Positions 1-7,274 are shown, counted from the first letter of the stretch. The stretch is 39,258 nt of DNA from Hungatella effluvii (GCF_003201875.1 NZ_QJKD01000031.1:1-39258), one strand, 5' to 3'. The notes: a model not told the origin generated them from the sequence alone. Translations and numbers: made by a program.

Positions 1-22
1 TCTTATAGTCATGAGGGATAAG

Positions 23-68
23 TATACCACATCATGCATTAGGCTGGGACATAATTACGTGTGGTATA
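23..68. repeat. 9-bp inverted repeat, role unknown
   Basis: TATACCACA at 23-31 is the exact reverse complement of TGTGGTATA at 60-68, with a 28-nt spacer. It lies upstream of the tRNA-Thr promoter. It could be an operator or chance in AT-rich DNA. I see no gene in bases 1-122. Confidence 0.25.
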
Positions 69-122
69 TAAGGACATTATCATAAATCAGTCATATAGTT
101 AAAAAATTTTATAATTTTCCTG

Positions 123-151
123 TTGACAAATATAAATTCTCATGCTACTAT
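123..151 (+). promoter_or_regulatory. Promoter of tRNA-Thr
   Basis: A perfect -35 TTGACA (123-128) is separated by 17 bp from a -10 TACTAT (146-151). The spacing and match are those of a strong housekeeping sigma-A promoter. The tRNA gene begins 33 bp after the -10. Confidence 0.8.
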
Positions 152-184
152 ATATGAGGTTCGCTTGACGAGCTAAAACACAAC

Positions 185-257
185 GCTGATGTGGCACAGG
201 TGGTAGCGCACCTCATTGGTAGTGAGGAGGTCACGGGTCCGAGTCCCGTCATCAGCT
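185..257 (+). tRNA. tRNA-Thr (anticodon GGT)
   Basis: A 73-nt cloverleaf. The acceptor arm GCTGATG pairs with CATCAGC and is followed by discriminator T at 257. The anticodon stem CCTCA/TGAGG holds the loop TTGGTAG, giving anticodon GGT. The T arm ACGGG-TCCGAGT-CCCGT is intact. No CCA is encoded. It stands alone between its own promoter and a strong terminator. Confidence 0.95.
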
Positions 258-262
258 GGTTA

Positions 263-290
263 AAACCCTTGATTATTCAAGGGTTTTTTT
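263..290 (+). terminator. Rho-independent terminator after tRNA-Thr
   Basis: The stem AAACCCTTGA / TCAAGGGTTT with a TTAT loop runs directly into a T tract. It starts six bases after the tRNA. Confidence 0.9.
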
Positions 291-371
291 CTATTTATCT
301 TTTCTTTCCAACTGCCGGACATGGCACTGCACTCCTCTTTTTAAGTAAAGTAAATAAGCGTTTCTTTTAGC

Positions 372-399
372 AGGCAGCGAATTGAGACTGCCTTTTTTT
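372..399 (+). terminator. Second terminator-like hairpin
   Basis: The stem AGGCAG (372-377) / CTGCCT (388-393) is followed by a run of T ending at 399. It may be a back-up terminator for the tRNA transcript or insulate the small ORF that follows. Confidence 0.65.
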
Positions 400-464
400 C
401 TCCAACAGCTCCGCCTTATTATATAGTTAGCTTAGGGTGGGGCGTACTTTAAGGAGGATTTTAT

Positions 465-608
465 ATGCAGAAGATTAACGATGATGCGAAGAGAGAACAA
501 AAGGTATTAAACCTTGTGGAAATGCTGTGCCGCCTGGCCAGCCTTGAGGGATATACTATTACGAAGCTTTCACTTAAAGAGAATGTGACCGGCAACACAA
601 TAAAATAA
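465..608 (+). CDS. 47-residue hypothetical protein
   Basis: A short ORF beginning ATG CAG AAG and ending TAA. It is preceded by a near-perfect ribosome binding site AAGGAGG (450-456) at a good distance, which is the main reason to believe it. The product starts MQKINDDAKREQ and ends TGNTIK. It is mostly charged and probably helical, with one cysteine (LCRLASLEGYTI). There are no membrane segments and no family I recognise. The size and the motif 'LSLKENVTGNTIK' could suit a small regulatory or helix-turn-helix-like protein, but that is a guess. It lies downstream of a terminator, so it should have its own promoter. An AT-rich stretch at 415-435 could hold a -10 element. Confidence 0.5.
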   Translation: MQKINDDAKREQKVLNLVEMLCRLASLEGYTITKLSLKENVTGNTIK

Positions 609-929
609 AACAAGCTAAGATATGATGGTTAAAATAATATAATTTATGCGCTCCATCTCTCTCTATTCATCGTTCTCCCCATTTCTCACTAAAATTTCCG
701 AGAGAGAGATTCATTCTTCATTGCAGCATACCATTCACTAAATGCATACCAGCTCTTGCATAGGCGCCATGCACTGCTGAATTAGCTATTCACCGTACGA
801 GAAATAATATCCGAAACAGATCATTCAGGTTTAAAACGGACAGATCATACCTTTTCAAAATTATAAGGCGGCCTGTACAGACCGCCTCTATCATTTTTAT
901 CCATATGTTTCTATTATTCTCTTCTTTAC
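609..929. other. Gene-free interval
   Basis: I find no convincing coding frame on either strand, only short ORFs broken by stops. It contains a hairpin at 866-887 and several CT-rich blocks. Minus-strand translation shows a brief peptide-like stretch near 700-800, but with stops on both sides and no start signal. Confidence 0.4.
866..887 (-). terminator. GC-rich hairpin, possible terminator
   Basis: AGGCGG (866-871) pairs with CCGCCT (882-887) around a 10-nt loop, in otherwise AT-rich DNA. It lies downstream of the Cys-rich gene on the minus strand and could end its transcript. T tracts are weak on both sides, so the direction is uncertain. Confidence 0.4.
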
Positions 930-1106
930 TCATTTCTTTAAGCAATTCTTAAAGTAATTCTTAAAGTACTTCTTAAAGTATTCCTTCAAGCATTTCTATA
1001 AGCATTTATTTTAATATCCCTTAAAATATTTCATAATTCCATCACAGGAAAATGACTAAATCTTTTTAAAACAGTCCTGAATATCAAAACCTGCGCTTTT
1101 CAAAAA
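930..1106 (-). pseudogene. Decayed in-frame tail of the Cys-rich protein gene
   Basis: Reading on past the TAG stop (1109-1107) of the Cys-rich gene in the same frame gives FLKSAGFDIQDCFKKI, then TAG at 1058-1056. A further stretch with MKYFKGY follows, then TAA (1013-1011) and TAG (998-996), then KCLKEYFKKYFKNYFKNC and a final TGA (932-930). The repeated tetrapeptide [Tyr/Cys][Phe/Leu]Lys[Lys/Asn/Glu] comes from the 12-bp repeats. 'SAGFDIQDCFKK' loosely echoes 'SGFHDGCKK' in the intact protein. I infer that an older, longer version of the gene was cut by nonsense mutations. The alternative is that the array is non-coding and its frame match is chance (one in three). Confidence 0.35.
932..1027. 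repeat. Eight degenerate 12-bp tandem repeats
   Basis: Units begin at 932, 944, 956, 968, 980, 992, 1004 and 1016. The best copies read AATTCTTAAAGT (944-955 and 956-967 are identical) and divergence grows outward. On the minus strand the unit reads as the codons TAC TTT AAG AAT, giving Tyr-Phe-Lys-Asn. The array lies in the same reading frame as the Cys-rich gene just upstream on that strand. Confidence 0.85.
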
Positions 1107-1484
1107 CTATTTTTTATACTCTTCGTACCCTTCATATCCACATTCATTTTCTTTACGTCCACATTTTTTACAGCCGTCATGGAAGCCGCTCCAGTAAAAT
1201 TCTCTTAATACTTTTTCGAACCATTCACAGTTTTTGCCCTGATCCTGCTCGTGTTCATGTTCGCATTCACATTCATATTCGCGCCTTGGCTCATATTCAC
1301 ACTCCGGTTTGCACTCATGTCTGGGCTTGCACTCGCACTCGCGTTTTGGTTCGCATTCACGCCTGCACTCACATTCCCGTCTTGGCTCACATTCATGTCT
1401 GCATTCGCATTCACGCTTAGGCTCACATTTTTCATAACATCTGCATCTACATCTGCATTTAAAAGTTTCACAACTCATAATCAT
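1107..1484 (-). CDS. Cys/Arg/Glu-rich repeat protein (possible spore coat or metal-binding)
   Basis: 125 residues with 22 cysteines. The start at 1484 is fixed by AAAGGAG five bases upstream. After MIMSCETF comes an alternating Cys-Arg block (CRCRCRC). About three copies of a 12-residue unit CEPKRECECR[HR]E follow, then a degenerate unit ending in ECECEHEHE. The last 40 residues are not repeated and include WFEKVLREFYW and two CxxC-type pairs. There is no signal peptide or membrane segment. Alternating Cys with charged residues suggests metal binding or disulfide cross-linking, as in small spore-coat proteins of Firmicutes, but I recognise no named family. The promoter contains a CATAnnnTA element, as used by mother-cell sporulation sigma factors, which mildly supports a coat role. 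Confidence 0.75.
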   Translation of the reverse strand: MIMSCETFKCRCRCRCYEKCEPKRECECRHECEPRRECECRRECEPKRECECKPRHECKPECEYEPRREYECECEHEHEQDQGKNCEWFEKVLREFYWSGFHDGCKKCGRKENECGYEGYEEYKK

Positions 1485-1513
1485 TTATCTCCTTTAATAT
1501 TGCACTACACAAT

Positions 1514-1543
1514 ATTATATGGGACAAGTAAGAATAGTGTGAA
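1514..1543 (-). promoter_or_regulatory. Putative promoter of the Cys-rich gene
   Basis: On the minus strand TTCACA (1543-1538) and TATAAT (1519-1514) are 18 bp apart, a fair sigma-A promoter. The same -10 region reads CATATAATA, which also fits the CATAnnnTA consensus of sigma-K/sigma-E. The sequence does not settle which is used. Confidence 0.45.
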
Positions 1544-1744
1544 TCGATGGATTTATGTGCTGCTGCCGCGGCTGATCATAAGCCATCATGTACCTTACAG
1601 CACTGTCCTATTCCCAGTATATTCCAGCCGTATTACACTAAAAACGTTGTATAGTTATTATAAATAAATATTCTGTATATTCCGTACACAAGAATTAAAA
1701 CAGCCACTGGCGTTTTAATAAAAAAACAAAAGGGGGGATTTTTT

Positions 1745-2236
1745 ATGATTTGTCCACATTGTAATGCCGCCATCTCCGATGACAGTGCCTTCTGTTCTGC
1801 CTGTGGAAAACGTCTCGAACCAACGGAGGAGCAGGTGCTGCCTGCGGATTCAGTTATTTGTCCAGGCTGCGGTTCCGTCAATTCCAGCGGCGCCAACTTC
1901 TGTACCAATTGCCGTGCACCGCTGTCCGAAACCGCACTGGAACAGGTAAAGACCCAGAATGACTTACAGTTGCAGCAGGCTCAGGTAAAGATGCAGGCCA
2001 TGGCCCTGCAGGCTCAGCAGGAACAGTTAAAAATCCAGCAGCAGCAATACGATTCCATGGCGAAATGCCCCAGATGCGGCTCCACTTCGCTGTCAGGCAA
2101 TAAGAAAGGCTTCGGTATCGGAAAAGCGGTTGTGGGCGCTGCGCTTGTCGGGCCGCTGGGTTTGGTAGCCGGTAATCTGGGTGCAAAAAAAGTTCAGGTC
2201 ACATGCTTAAACTGTGGCAAAAAATTCAAAATGTAG
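1745..2236 (+). CDS. Triple zinc-ribbon protein with Gln-rich coiled coil
   Basis: 163 residues, started by ATG after AGGGGGGA. Two N-terminal zinc ribbons are visible: CPHC...CSAC (about residues 3-21) and CPGC...CTNC (about 39-57). A Gln/Ala/Met-rich helix (about 70-105) probably forms a coiled coil. A third ribbon, CPRC near 108 and CLNC near 156, is split by a Gly-rich hydrophobic insert (GKAVVGAALVGPLGLVAGNLG) that may be a glycine-zipper-like membrane hairpin. The family is the loose 'zinc-ribbon domain-containing protein' class with no assigned role. The next gene starts 13 bp downstream and also begins with a zinc ribbon, so the two are probably co-transcribed and may act together at the membrane. 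Confidence 0.8.
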   Translation: MICPHCNAAISDDSAFCSACGKRLEPTEEQVLPADSVICPGCGSVNSSGANFCTNCRAPLSETALEQVKTQNDLQLQQAQVKMQAMALQAQQEQLKIQQQQYDSMAKCPRCGSTSLSGNKKGFGIGKAVVGAALVGPLGLVAGNLGAKKVQVTCLNCGKKFKM

Positions 2237-2249
2237 GGAGGGCATAAAA

Positions 2250-3233
2250 ATGTTTTGTCGAAAATGCGGGACAGAATTTGATGGAAAATTCTGTCCGAAC
2301 TGTGGGGAACCGGCCGAAACAATACCGGAAACACCGGCTCACCAGACAAGTATTAACGGAGTACCGGTGGACAATTCCCCCGTCTCCGTGCCGGTAAAAG
2401 AACCATTCTATTCCAAAACCTGGTTTATTGTACTGATGCTGCTGTTCTGCTGTTTCCCAATCGGCCTTTTTCTGATGTGGAAATACAAAAAATTAAATAA
2501 GCCGGCCAGAATCATTATTACTCTTTTCTATGTAATCGTTTTTATTTTCGGACTCTCCAATGCCGGTTCGCAGACTTCACACCCCGTACCGCCGGGCGCG
2601 GAAATATCCATGAGTAAACCAGCCGGTACAAAGGAAAAGAACACAGTCCTTGCGGAAAACGGAGAAAACGCCAATACCCTGGATGAAACCGGTCCCGAAG
2701 AGGCCAGCGCCGAAGTGACTGCGTCCGCAGATACCACGTCTGCCGAAACCTCTGAACCGGCGAAAACCAGGTATAAAGCCAGCACCTACAAAGTAGGAAG
2801 CGACATTCCCGCAGGGGAGTACGTCGTGTACTGTGACTCCTTCATGGGTTACATAGAGACCGCAAAGGACAGCAGCGGAACCCTTGACTCCATCATTGCC
2901 AACGAGAATATTTCCACCAATTCCATCGTCACCATCTCCGATGGACAGTATTTTAAGATGACCGGGTGCTATGCCGTTCCGATCGACGAGGCAGGCAGTC
3001 CGGATACCAGCAGCGACGGTATGTTTAAGGTCGGCGTGCATATTCCGGCAGGCGAATATAAAATTGAGGTAGATGAGGATTCCGTTATCGGATTTGGCTA
3101 TGTCGAGATATCTAAGGACAGTTACCACGTACTGGACTCGATTATCTCAAATGATAATTTTGAAGGTTCGAAGTATATCACCGTAAGCGACGGGCAGTAC
3201 TTAAAGCTCACTGGATGCAGAATTGTTCCATAA
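2250..3233 (+). CDS. Membrane protein with N-terminal zinc ribbon and two extracytoplasmic repeat domains
   Basis: 327 residues. I prefer the ATG at 2250 (MFCRKCG), which has GGGAGGG just upstream, over the in-frame ATG at 2214 inside the previous gene. Order: a zinc ribbon (CRKC...CPNC, residues 3-20), a linker, and two close hydrophobic segments (about 60-80 and 88-105) forming a membrane hairpin. A Glu/Ala/Thr-rich linker follows. Then come two homologous domains of about 70 residues, each opening with [YF]KVGxxIPAGEY and closing with SDGQYxKxTGC. Such 'IPAGEY' domains occur in many Firmicute surface proteins of unknown function. A strong terminator follows, ending this two-gene unit. Confidence 0.85.
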   Translation: MFCRKCGTEFDGKFCPNCGEPAETIPETPAHQTSINGVPVDNSPVSVPVKEPFYSKTWFIVLMLLFCCFPIGLFLMWKYKKLNKPARIIITLFYVIVFIFGLSNAGSQTSHPVPPGAEISMSKPAGTKEKNTVLAENGENANTLDETGPEEASAEVTASADTTSAETSEPAKTRYKASTYKVGSDIPAGEYVVYCDSFMGYIETAKDSSGTLDSIIANENISTNSIVTISDGQYFKMTGCYAVPIDEAGSPDTSSDGMFKVGVHIPAGEYKIEVDEDSVIGFGYVEISKDSYHVLDSIISNDNFEGSKYITVSDGQYLKLTGCRIVP

Positions 3234-3251
3234 CGTCTCCATAACAAACAC

Positions 3252-3290
3252 AGAGTGCCGGAAAAGGACAATTTCCGGCACTCTTCCTTT
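3252..3290 (+). terminator. Rho-independent terminator
   Basis: A 13-bp perfect stem AGAGTGCCGGAAA / TTTCCGGCACTCT (3252-3264 / 3272-3284) is followed by T-rich sequence. It ends the zinc-ribbon operon and also lies just past the stop of the convergent gene at 3303, so it may serve both. Confidence 0.9.
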
Positions 3291-3302
3291 CTTCGCCTGC
3301 GA

Positions 3303-3650
3303 TCATTTTATCAGCACAATGCCGGCATCTTCTTCCCTGCTGCCATCCTCACCCTCATAAATCATAATTATACTGCATTTCCCCTTCTCCACATCGCTTT
3401 TCTTTCCGTAAAGCATCAGAATCACCCGGTTGGAAGGAACATCGTAATTCAGTTTCCTGTGCAGTCTTAAGATATTTTCTCCTGATATGTAAAGCGCTGG
3501 TCCGACAGTGTGGCTGACTGCCAGAATCGTCGTCTCCCTGCTGCCGGGAGAGCTGAAACTGTACTGGGCTAATATCTCATAATGTGGTATCATTCTGTAT
3601 AGTGTCACCATCAGAATAACCGCGGCTGCAAAACAGGAAAATCTCTTCAT
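3303..3650 (-). CDS. Small secreted or membrane-anchored hypothetical protein
   Basis: 115 residues with AAAGGAAG upstream of the ATG. The N terminus (MKRF then SCFAAAVILMVTLYRMI) is a short positive stretch followed by a hydrophobic helix, so a signal peptide or single membrane anchor. The only cysteine near it (C6) is too early for a lipobox. The rest is a mixed alpha/beta sequence with no motif I know. It is transcribed divergently from the small regulator at 3799, with an AT-rich shared region between them. Confidence 0.65.
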   Translation of the reverse strand: MKRFSCFAAAVILMVTLYRMIPHYEILAQYSFSSPGSRETTILAVSHTVGPALYISGENILRLHRKLNYDVPSNRVILMLYGKKSDVEKGKCSIIMIYEGEDGSREEDAGIVLIK

Positions 3651-3707
3651 TCGGTTCTTCCTTTCTTTTTTATATCTTCTTATACCTGTATTTTAATACA
3701 TCTGTAT

Positions 3708-3734
3708 AAATATATCTATTAAAATATATCTATT
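3708..3734. repeat. Direct repeat in a divergent promoter region
   Basis: AAATATATCTATT occurs at 3708-3720 and again at 3722-3734, with further partial copies (AGATACATCT, AGATATATTT) up to about 3765. A TATAAT at 3768-3773 sits before the regulator gene. The repeats could be binding sites for that regulator, though AT-rich sequence makes chance repeats common. Confidence 0.35.
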
Positions 3735-3798
3735 TAGATACATCTTATCTTCTTAGATATATTTACATATAATATCACTATACGGAAGGAGGCATTTT

Positions 3799-4071
3799 AT
3801 GGGGCATATTAATATCAAGCTGGCTGATTTAATCTTTGAAAAAGGCAAAAGCAAAAACAAAGTCTGTTATCACTGCGAAGTCCAGCGGACTCAGCTGAAC
3901 AATTACTGCAACAACAAGGTCTCCCGCGTCGACCTGGCCCTGATGGCAAGAGTCTGCGAGTATCTGGACTGTGATATCAGTGCAATTCTGGAGTATGTGA
4001 GCGATGAGGAAGATTTAAACGCCAAAGAGACCAAAGAATCCGAGGCCGCGGAAGAAGAGAAAAAGGACTAG
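3799..4071 (+). CDS. Small Cro/CI-type helix-turn-helix regulator
   Basis: 90 residues, ATG preceded by GGAAGGAGG. The layout is that of the short YozG-like XRE regulators: 'LADLIFEKGKSKNKVCYHCEVQRTQLNNY' gives helices 1-3 of the HTH and 'LALMARVCEYLDCDISAILEY' gives the closing helices. The Glu/Lys-rich tail after residue 70 is probably disordered. In most relatives the second helix reads 'N.LA..tGis'; here it holds two cysteines (C23, C26), which is unusual and might allow redox or metal sensing. Its stop codon lies inside the terminator stem that follows. Confidence 0.85.
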   Translation: MGHINIKLADLIFEKGKSKNKVCYHCEVQRTQLNNYCNNKVSRVDLALMARVCEYLDCDISAILEYVSDEEDLNAKETKESEAAEEEKKD

Positions 4072-4108
4072 CCGCTCAAACGGACGGCTGGTCCTTCTAT
4101 TTCTTTTT
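4063..4108 (+). terminator. Bidirectional terminator
   Basis: AAGGACTAGCCG pairs with CGGCTGGTCCTT around a 10-nt loop and is followed by a T-rich run. It overlaps the stop codon of the regulator and stands just beyond the convergent ldh gene. Confidence 0.85.
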
Positions 4109-4123
4109 CCGTTTTACCTTTAT

Positions 4124-5089
4124 TTATTCTTTTTCCAGTTCATCGAAGCTGGCCCGGAGCGTGTCACAGGACTCGCCCAGACGCTTCTTTTCCTCTTCGT
4201 TCAAATCCAGTGGAAGTACCCGGAAAATGCCGTTTTTGTTGATAATACAGGGAACGCCGGCATATACGTCGTTCTGCCCATACTCTCCGCGCAGCATGGC
4301 GGATACAGTCAAAACACTGTTTTCATCTCCCAGAATCGCTCTCGTGATCCTGGACAGCGCCATACCGATTCCATAGTATGTGGCGCTCTTCGCCTCAATA
4401 ATCTGGTATGCAGCCCCGCGCACGTCCTCCTCGATCCGTTTTAACTCGTCCCCGCAGATGACCTCCATCCCGCCTTCCCCCTGTTCATCACAAAGGGAAA
4501 GGATTGGTTTCGTGGCGATCATCGCCTGACTCCACGGAACAAATTCGCTGTCTCCGTGCTCTCCCATCACATAGGCGTGGACATTACGCGGATCCACGGA
4601 AAGGGATTCTCCCAGAAGATAACGCAGCCTGGCGGTATCCAAAGCGGTTCCGCTGCCCAGTACTCTCCGCGGATTGAAGCCGGAAAGCGAGTACGTGATC
4701 CGGGTCATGATATCCACCGGATTTGTTGCCACTAAGAATATTCCGTTAAAACCCGACTCCGTAATCGGGTCTACAATCGATTTAAATACCGCTGCATTCC
4801 GTTTTAGCAGGTTTAGCCTGCTCTCCCCCGGCTTCTGGGCCACACCGGCGCAGATAACGGCGATATCCGCGTCTGATGTATCCTTATATTCCCCGGCGTA
4901 AATCTTCATGTTGGACGCAGAAAAGGCAAGTCCATGGTTTAAATCCATCGCCTCGCCTTCTGCCCTTTTTCTGTTGATGTCAATCAGAACCAGTTCATTA
5001 CAGATATTCTGATTCAGCATGGAATATGCATAGCTCATCCCCACCATGCCGGTGCCGATGAGCGCCACTTTTCTCTTATCCGTTCTCAT
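4124..5089 (-). CDS. ldh: L-lactate dehydrogenase
   Basis: 321 residues, the usual length. It reduces pyruvate to L-lactate with NADH in the cytosol, regenerating NAD+ in fermentation. Visible: the Rossmann motif GTGMVG (12-17) and the NAD-ribose Asp37 region. 'GVAQKPGESR' gives Gln85, the residue that makes the family prefer pyruvate over oxaloacetate, and loop Arg91. Asn123, Asp151/Arg154 and the catalytic His178 (GEHGDSE) complete the active site. GGAGAG precedes the ATG. It is 68 bp downstream of pilT on the same strand and may be read from that operon or from its own weak promoter (TATACT on the minus strand near 5125). Confidence 0.95.
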   Translation of the reverse strand: MRTDKRKVALIGTGMVGMSYAYSMLNQNICNELVLIDINRKRAEGEAMDLNHGLAFSASNMKIYAGEYKDTSDADIAVICAGVAQKPGESRLNLLKRNAAVFKSIVDPITESGFNGIFLVATNPVDIMTRITYSLSGFNPRRVLGSGTALDTARLRYLLGESLSVDPRNVHAYVMGEHGDSEFVPWSQAMIATKPILSLCDEQGEGGMEVICGDELKRIEEDVRGAAYQIIEAKSATYYGIGMALSRITRAILGDENSVLTVSAMLRGEYGQNDVYAGVPCIINKNGIFRVLPLDLNEEEKKRLGESCDTLRASFDELEKE

Positions 5090-5157
5090 AATCAGTTCAC
5101 TCTCCTGTCTTGTCTTACGGATAGTATAACTGGTTATGGGAAAAATATGCTTTATCC

Positions 5158-6225
5158 TTAACCCTGACGCTCGATTTTTTTCGCCATCAGTTCACCATTG
5201 CTGCTGTAGATCACAGCGCTTTCTTTTGTAATCATCCCCTTCTTATAGAGGTTTAAAAGGCTGGTGTCCATGGATACCATTCCTTCCGACTGTCCCGTGG
5301 CGATCACACTGTCGATCTGGTGCGTCTTGGACTCGCGGATCATGTTCCGGATTGCATTGTTGAAAAACATAATCTCAAAGGCCGGATAAACGCCGCCATC
5401 CACCGTGGGAATCAGCTGCTGGGACACAACCGCCTGCATAACCATGGAGATCTGCATCCGGATCTGCTGCTGCTGATTCGGGGGGAAATTATCGATGATA
5501 CGGTCTATGGTATTGGCCGCCCCGACCGTATGAAGCGTAGAGATAACGAGATGGCCCGTCTCAGCCGCCGTCATGGCGATCTGGATTGTCTCATAATCAC
5601 GCATCTCACCTACCAGAATGACATCCGGCGCCTGACGAAGGGCTGCCCGGAGTCCGGAGACGTAGCTGTCCGTGTCCGTCACGATCTCTCTCTGGGTTAC
5701 CACGCTCTTCTTATGACGGTGCAGATACTCGATCGGGTCCTCCAGCGTAATGACGTGGGCGTTTCTCGTATGATTGATCTTGTCAATGATACACGCCAGT
5801 GTCGTGCTCTTACCGCTGCCGGCCGGTCCCGTGACCAGAACGAAGCCCTTGGTCAGCTGGGCGATATCGATGATATTCTGTGGTATGTGAAGCGTCTCAT
5901 AATCGGGCAGATCGAACGTAACCACCCGGATAACGGCGGCTAACGATCCCCTCTGCCGGAACACACTGGAGCGGAATCTCGACACACCGGGAAGGGCGAA
6001 GGAGAAATCGTCGTCTCCATGCTCTCTCACCTTCTCCATACTGCGGTTCCCCGCCAGTTCATAAAGTTCTGTTATCAGCGTCTCCATCTGAGCAGGAAAC
6101 AGCTTCTCCTCGTTCTGGCAGACAATTCTGCTGCCCAGCTTATAAGAGAACGGCATGCCGGGTACCAGAAAGATATCCGACGCATTCTGTTCCACAGCCG
6201 AACTCAACAAATCAATTACCTTCAT
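5158..6225 (-). CDS. pilT: PilT-family type IV pilus retraction ATPase
   Basis: 355 residues, normal for PilT. It is a hexameric cytosolic ATPase that depolymerises type IV pili. Motifs in order: Walker A GPAGSGKST (133-141), Asp box TLEDPIEY (160-167), Walker B DVILVGEMRD (201-210), His box GHLVISTLHT (224-233), and AIRNMIRE (291-298), the hallmark of retraction ATPases rather than PilB/GspE. It is the last pilus gene of the minus-strand set that begins with the GspF/PilC gene. No PilB is visible nearby, so assembly must be powered from elsewhere or this ATPase does a different job. Confidence 0.95.
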   Translation of the reverse strand: MKVIDLLSSAVEQNASDIFLVPGMPFSYKLGSRIVCQNEEKLFPAQMETLITELYELAGNRSMEKVREHGDDDFSFALPGVSRFRSSVFRQRGSLAAVIRVVTFDLPDYETLHIPQNIIDIAQLTKGFVLVTGPAGSGKSTTLACIIDKINHTRNAHVITLEDPIEYLHRHKKSVVTQREIVTDTDSYVSGLRAALRQAPDVILVGEMRDYETIQIAMTAAETGHLVISTLHTVGAANTIDRIIDNFPPNQQQQIRMQISMVMQAVVSQQLIPTVDGGVYPAFEIMFFNNAIRNMIRESKTHQIDSVIATGQSEGMVSMDTSLLNLYKKGMITKESAVIYSSNGELMAKKIERQG

Positions 6226-6273
6226 ACCTGCAAATCTCCCTGTCTTTCTTTCCCGCCAGAATCCGCAAACGGA

Positions 6274-6753
6274 CTATTTCTGTTCTGTATCAACCGTTCC
6301 GCCCCATACCGGCATGGAATCATCTATTTCGTAATCTTCCGTCTGTATCACGTTCCATTTCGCCACACGAACCGAGCCTTCCCCGTCCAAATCCGGTTCC
6401 AGCTCAATATGAAGCGCCTGCGCACGTTCCATGGCCACTTCCGTCACCGCCGCGCCGTCTCTGTAGTATTCTCCCAGCGCCTTCTCAAGCAGTGCAAGGC
6501 GCTCTTCATGCCCTGCAGCATTGGCACAGGCTGTCTTCACTTCCTCTGCCACCATACGGTAGAATGCCTCGCCTTCCGTATCGGCCCTGTAATACTCCGT
6601 AACCGCGTCCGCATTTCTGTTTGCAAGGCTTAAATCACTCTTTGCGGAGGTCAGGGACAGCATACCAAATGTGACGAGACACATGACGATAAAAATGAGT
6701 ATCAGAGAAGAACTTCCAATATTCGCCTTAAATCCGCTCTCCTGCTTAGCCAT
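6274..6753 (-). CDS. Pilin-like membrane-anchored protein without Glu5
   Basis: 159 residues. I chose the ATG at 6753 (MAKQESGFKAN), which has AGGAGG six bases upstream; the longer frame back to 6825 overlaps the previous gene. A short basic leader is followed by a hydrophobic helix (about 17-37, SSLILIFIVMCLVTFGMLSL) and a soluble acidic domain. The shape is that of a type IV pilin or pseudopilin. However, the residue five after the glycine of 'ESG' is Ile rather than the usual Glu, as in GspK-like tip pseudopilins. Its position between pilin-like genes and pilT supports a minor-pilin role. No known domain is recognised. Confidence 0.7.
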   Translation of the reverse strand: MAKQESGFKANIGSSSLILIFIVMCLVTFGMLSLTSAKSDLSLANRNADAVTEYYRADTEGEAFYRMVAEEVKTACANAAGHEERLALLEKALGEYYRDGAAVTEVAMERAQALHIELEPDLDGEGSVRVAKWNVIQTEDYEIDDSMPVWGGTVDTEQK

Positions 6754-6766
6754 CTGTTTCCTCCTG

Positions 6767-7270
6767 TCACCCCTGCTCTCTCTCGTGGCGGCTTGCAGAG
6801 AGCGTGTAGACGCTGTTTTTCTCACGGCTGACGGTTATCTCCGCCGAGCTCTCCGCTTCGTCCACCGAAAGCACTGCTGTGTAGATCTTCCCACTCACGC
6901 TTCCGTCTCCGCCGCCCTCTGGAATGTCTTCCGCAAGGTTTCCATTTTTATCAAATTCCATCACGTACCGGTTCCCGGAGGCTTCATCACCATCTGTTTT
7001 GAAGGCGTCATCGCCGTCTGCTCCAGAGGCATCTTCCTGTGTAGAGACACTGGCGCCGAAACGCTGTTTCAGTCCCTCCGGTCCCTCCAGCTTCCATACC
7101 TCGGCCACGCTCTGGGCAATCAGTACCGACTGGTTCAAATCTGCGGCGTCCCGGCTCATCCGGTCCCCTTTCACGAAGACCAGGATGCAGACGCTGGAGC
7201 AGAGAATAAAGAAGAAGACCACCATGATCATCTCCATCATAAATATACCCGAATGCTGTTTCCTGCTCAT
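6767..7270 (-). CDS. Minor pilin / pseudopilin with class III-type cleavage motif
   Basis: 167 residues with GGAGG upstream of the ATG. The N terminus MSRKQHSG then IFMMEMIMVVFF fits a prepilin peptidase site: cleavage after Gly8 leaves Ile at +1 and Glu at +5, followed by a hydrophobic helix. This is the only one of the four short proteins here that keeps Glu5. The soluble part has an acidic Gly/Asp/Ala-rich loop (about 77-100) and a C-terminal strand-rich region. It probably acts as a minor pilin or pseudopilin. A prepilin peptidase is needed but is not in the window. Confidence 0.75.
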   Translation of the reverse strand: MSRKQHSGIFMMEMIMVVFFFILCSSVCILVFVKGDRMSRDAADLNQSVLIAQSVAEVWKLEGPEGLKQRFGASVSTQEDASGADGDDAFKTDGDEASGNRYVMEFDKNGNLAEDIPEGGGDGSVSGKIYTAVLSVDEAESSAEITVSREKNSVYTLSASRHEREQG

Positions 7271-7274
7271 CCTT

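Noticed and set aside
700..800. Peptide-like minus-strand stretch (IANSAVHGAYARAG...)
   Set aside because: It is bounded by stops on both sides, short and without start; I cannot support it as a gene or named remnant.
930..1030. CRISPR array
   Set aside because: The 12-bp units are contiguous with no spacers, so this is a plain tandem repeat.
1205..1471. Alternative minus-strand frame inside the Cys-rich gene (Asn/Ala/Met-rich)
   Set aside because: It is a shifted reading of the same repeats without a start signal.
1251..1667. Long plus-strand ORF opposite the Cys-rich gene
   Set aside because: It is the antisense of the 12-residue coding repeat, has low complexity, no ribosome binding site, and the minus-strand frame has a strong one.
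2577..3128. Minus-strand ORF of 183 codons
   Set aside because: It lies wholly within the zinc-ribbon membrane protein gene and has no domain or start signal.
5320..5943. Plus-strand ORF of 207 codons
   Set aside because: It is the antisense shadow of pilT, and its product is His/Arg-rich nonsense.
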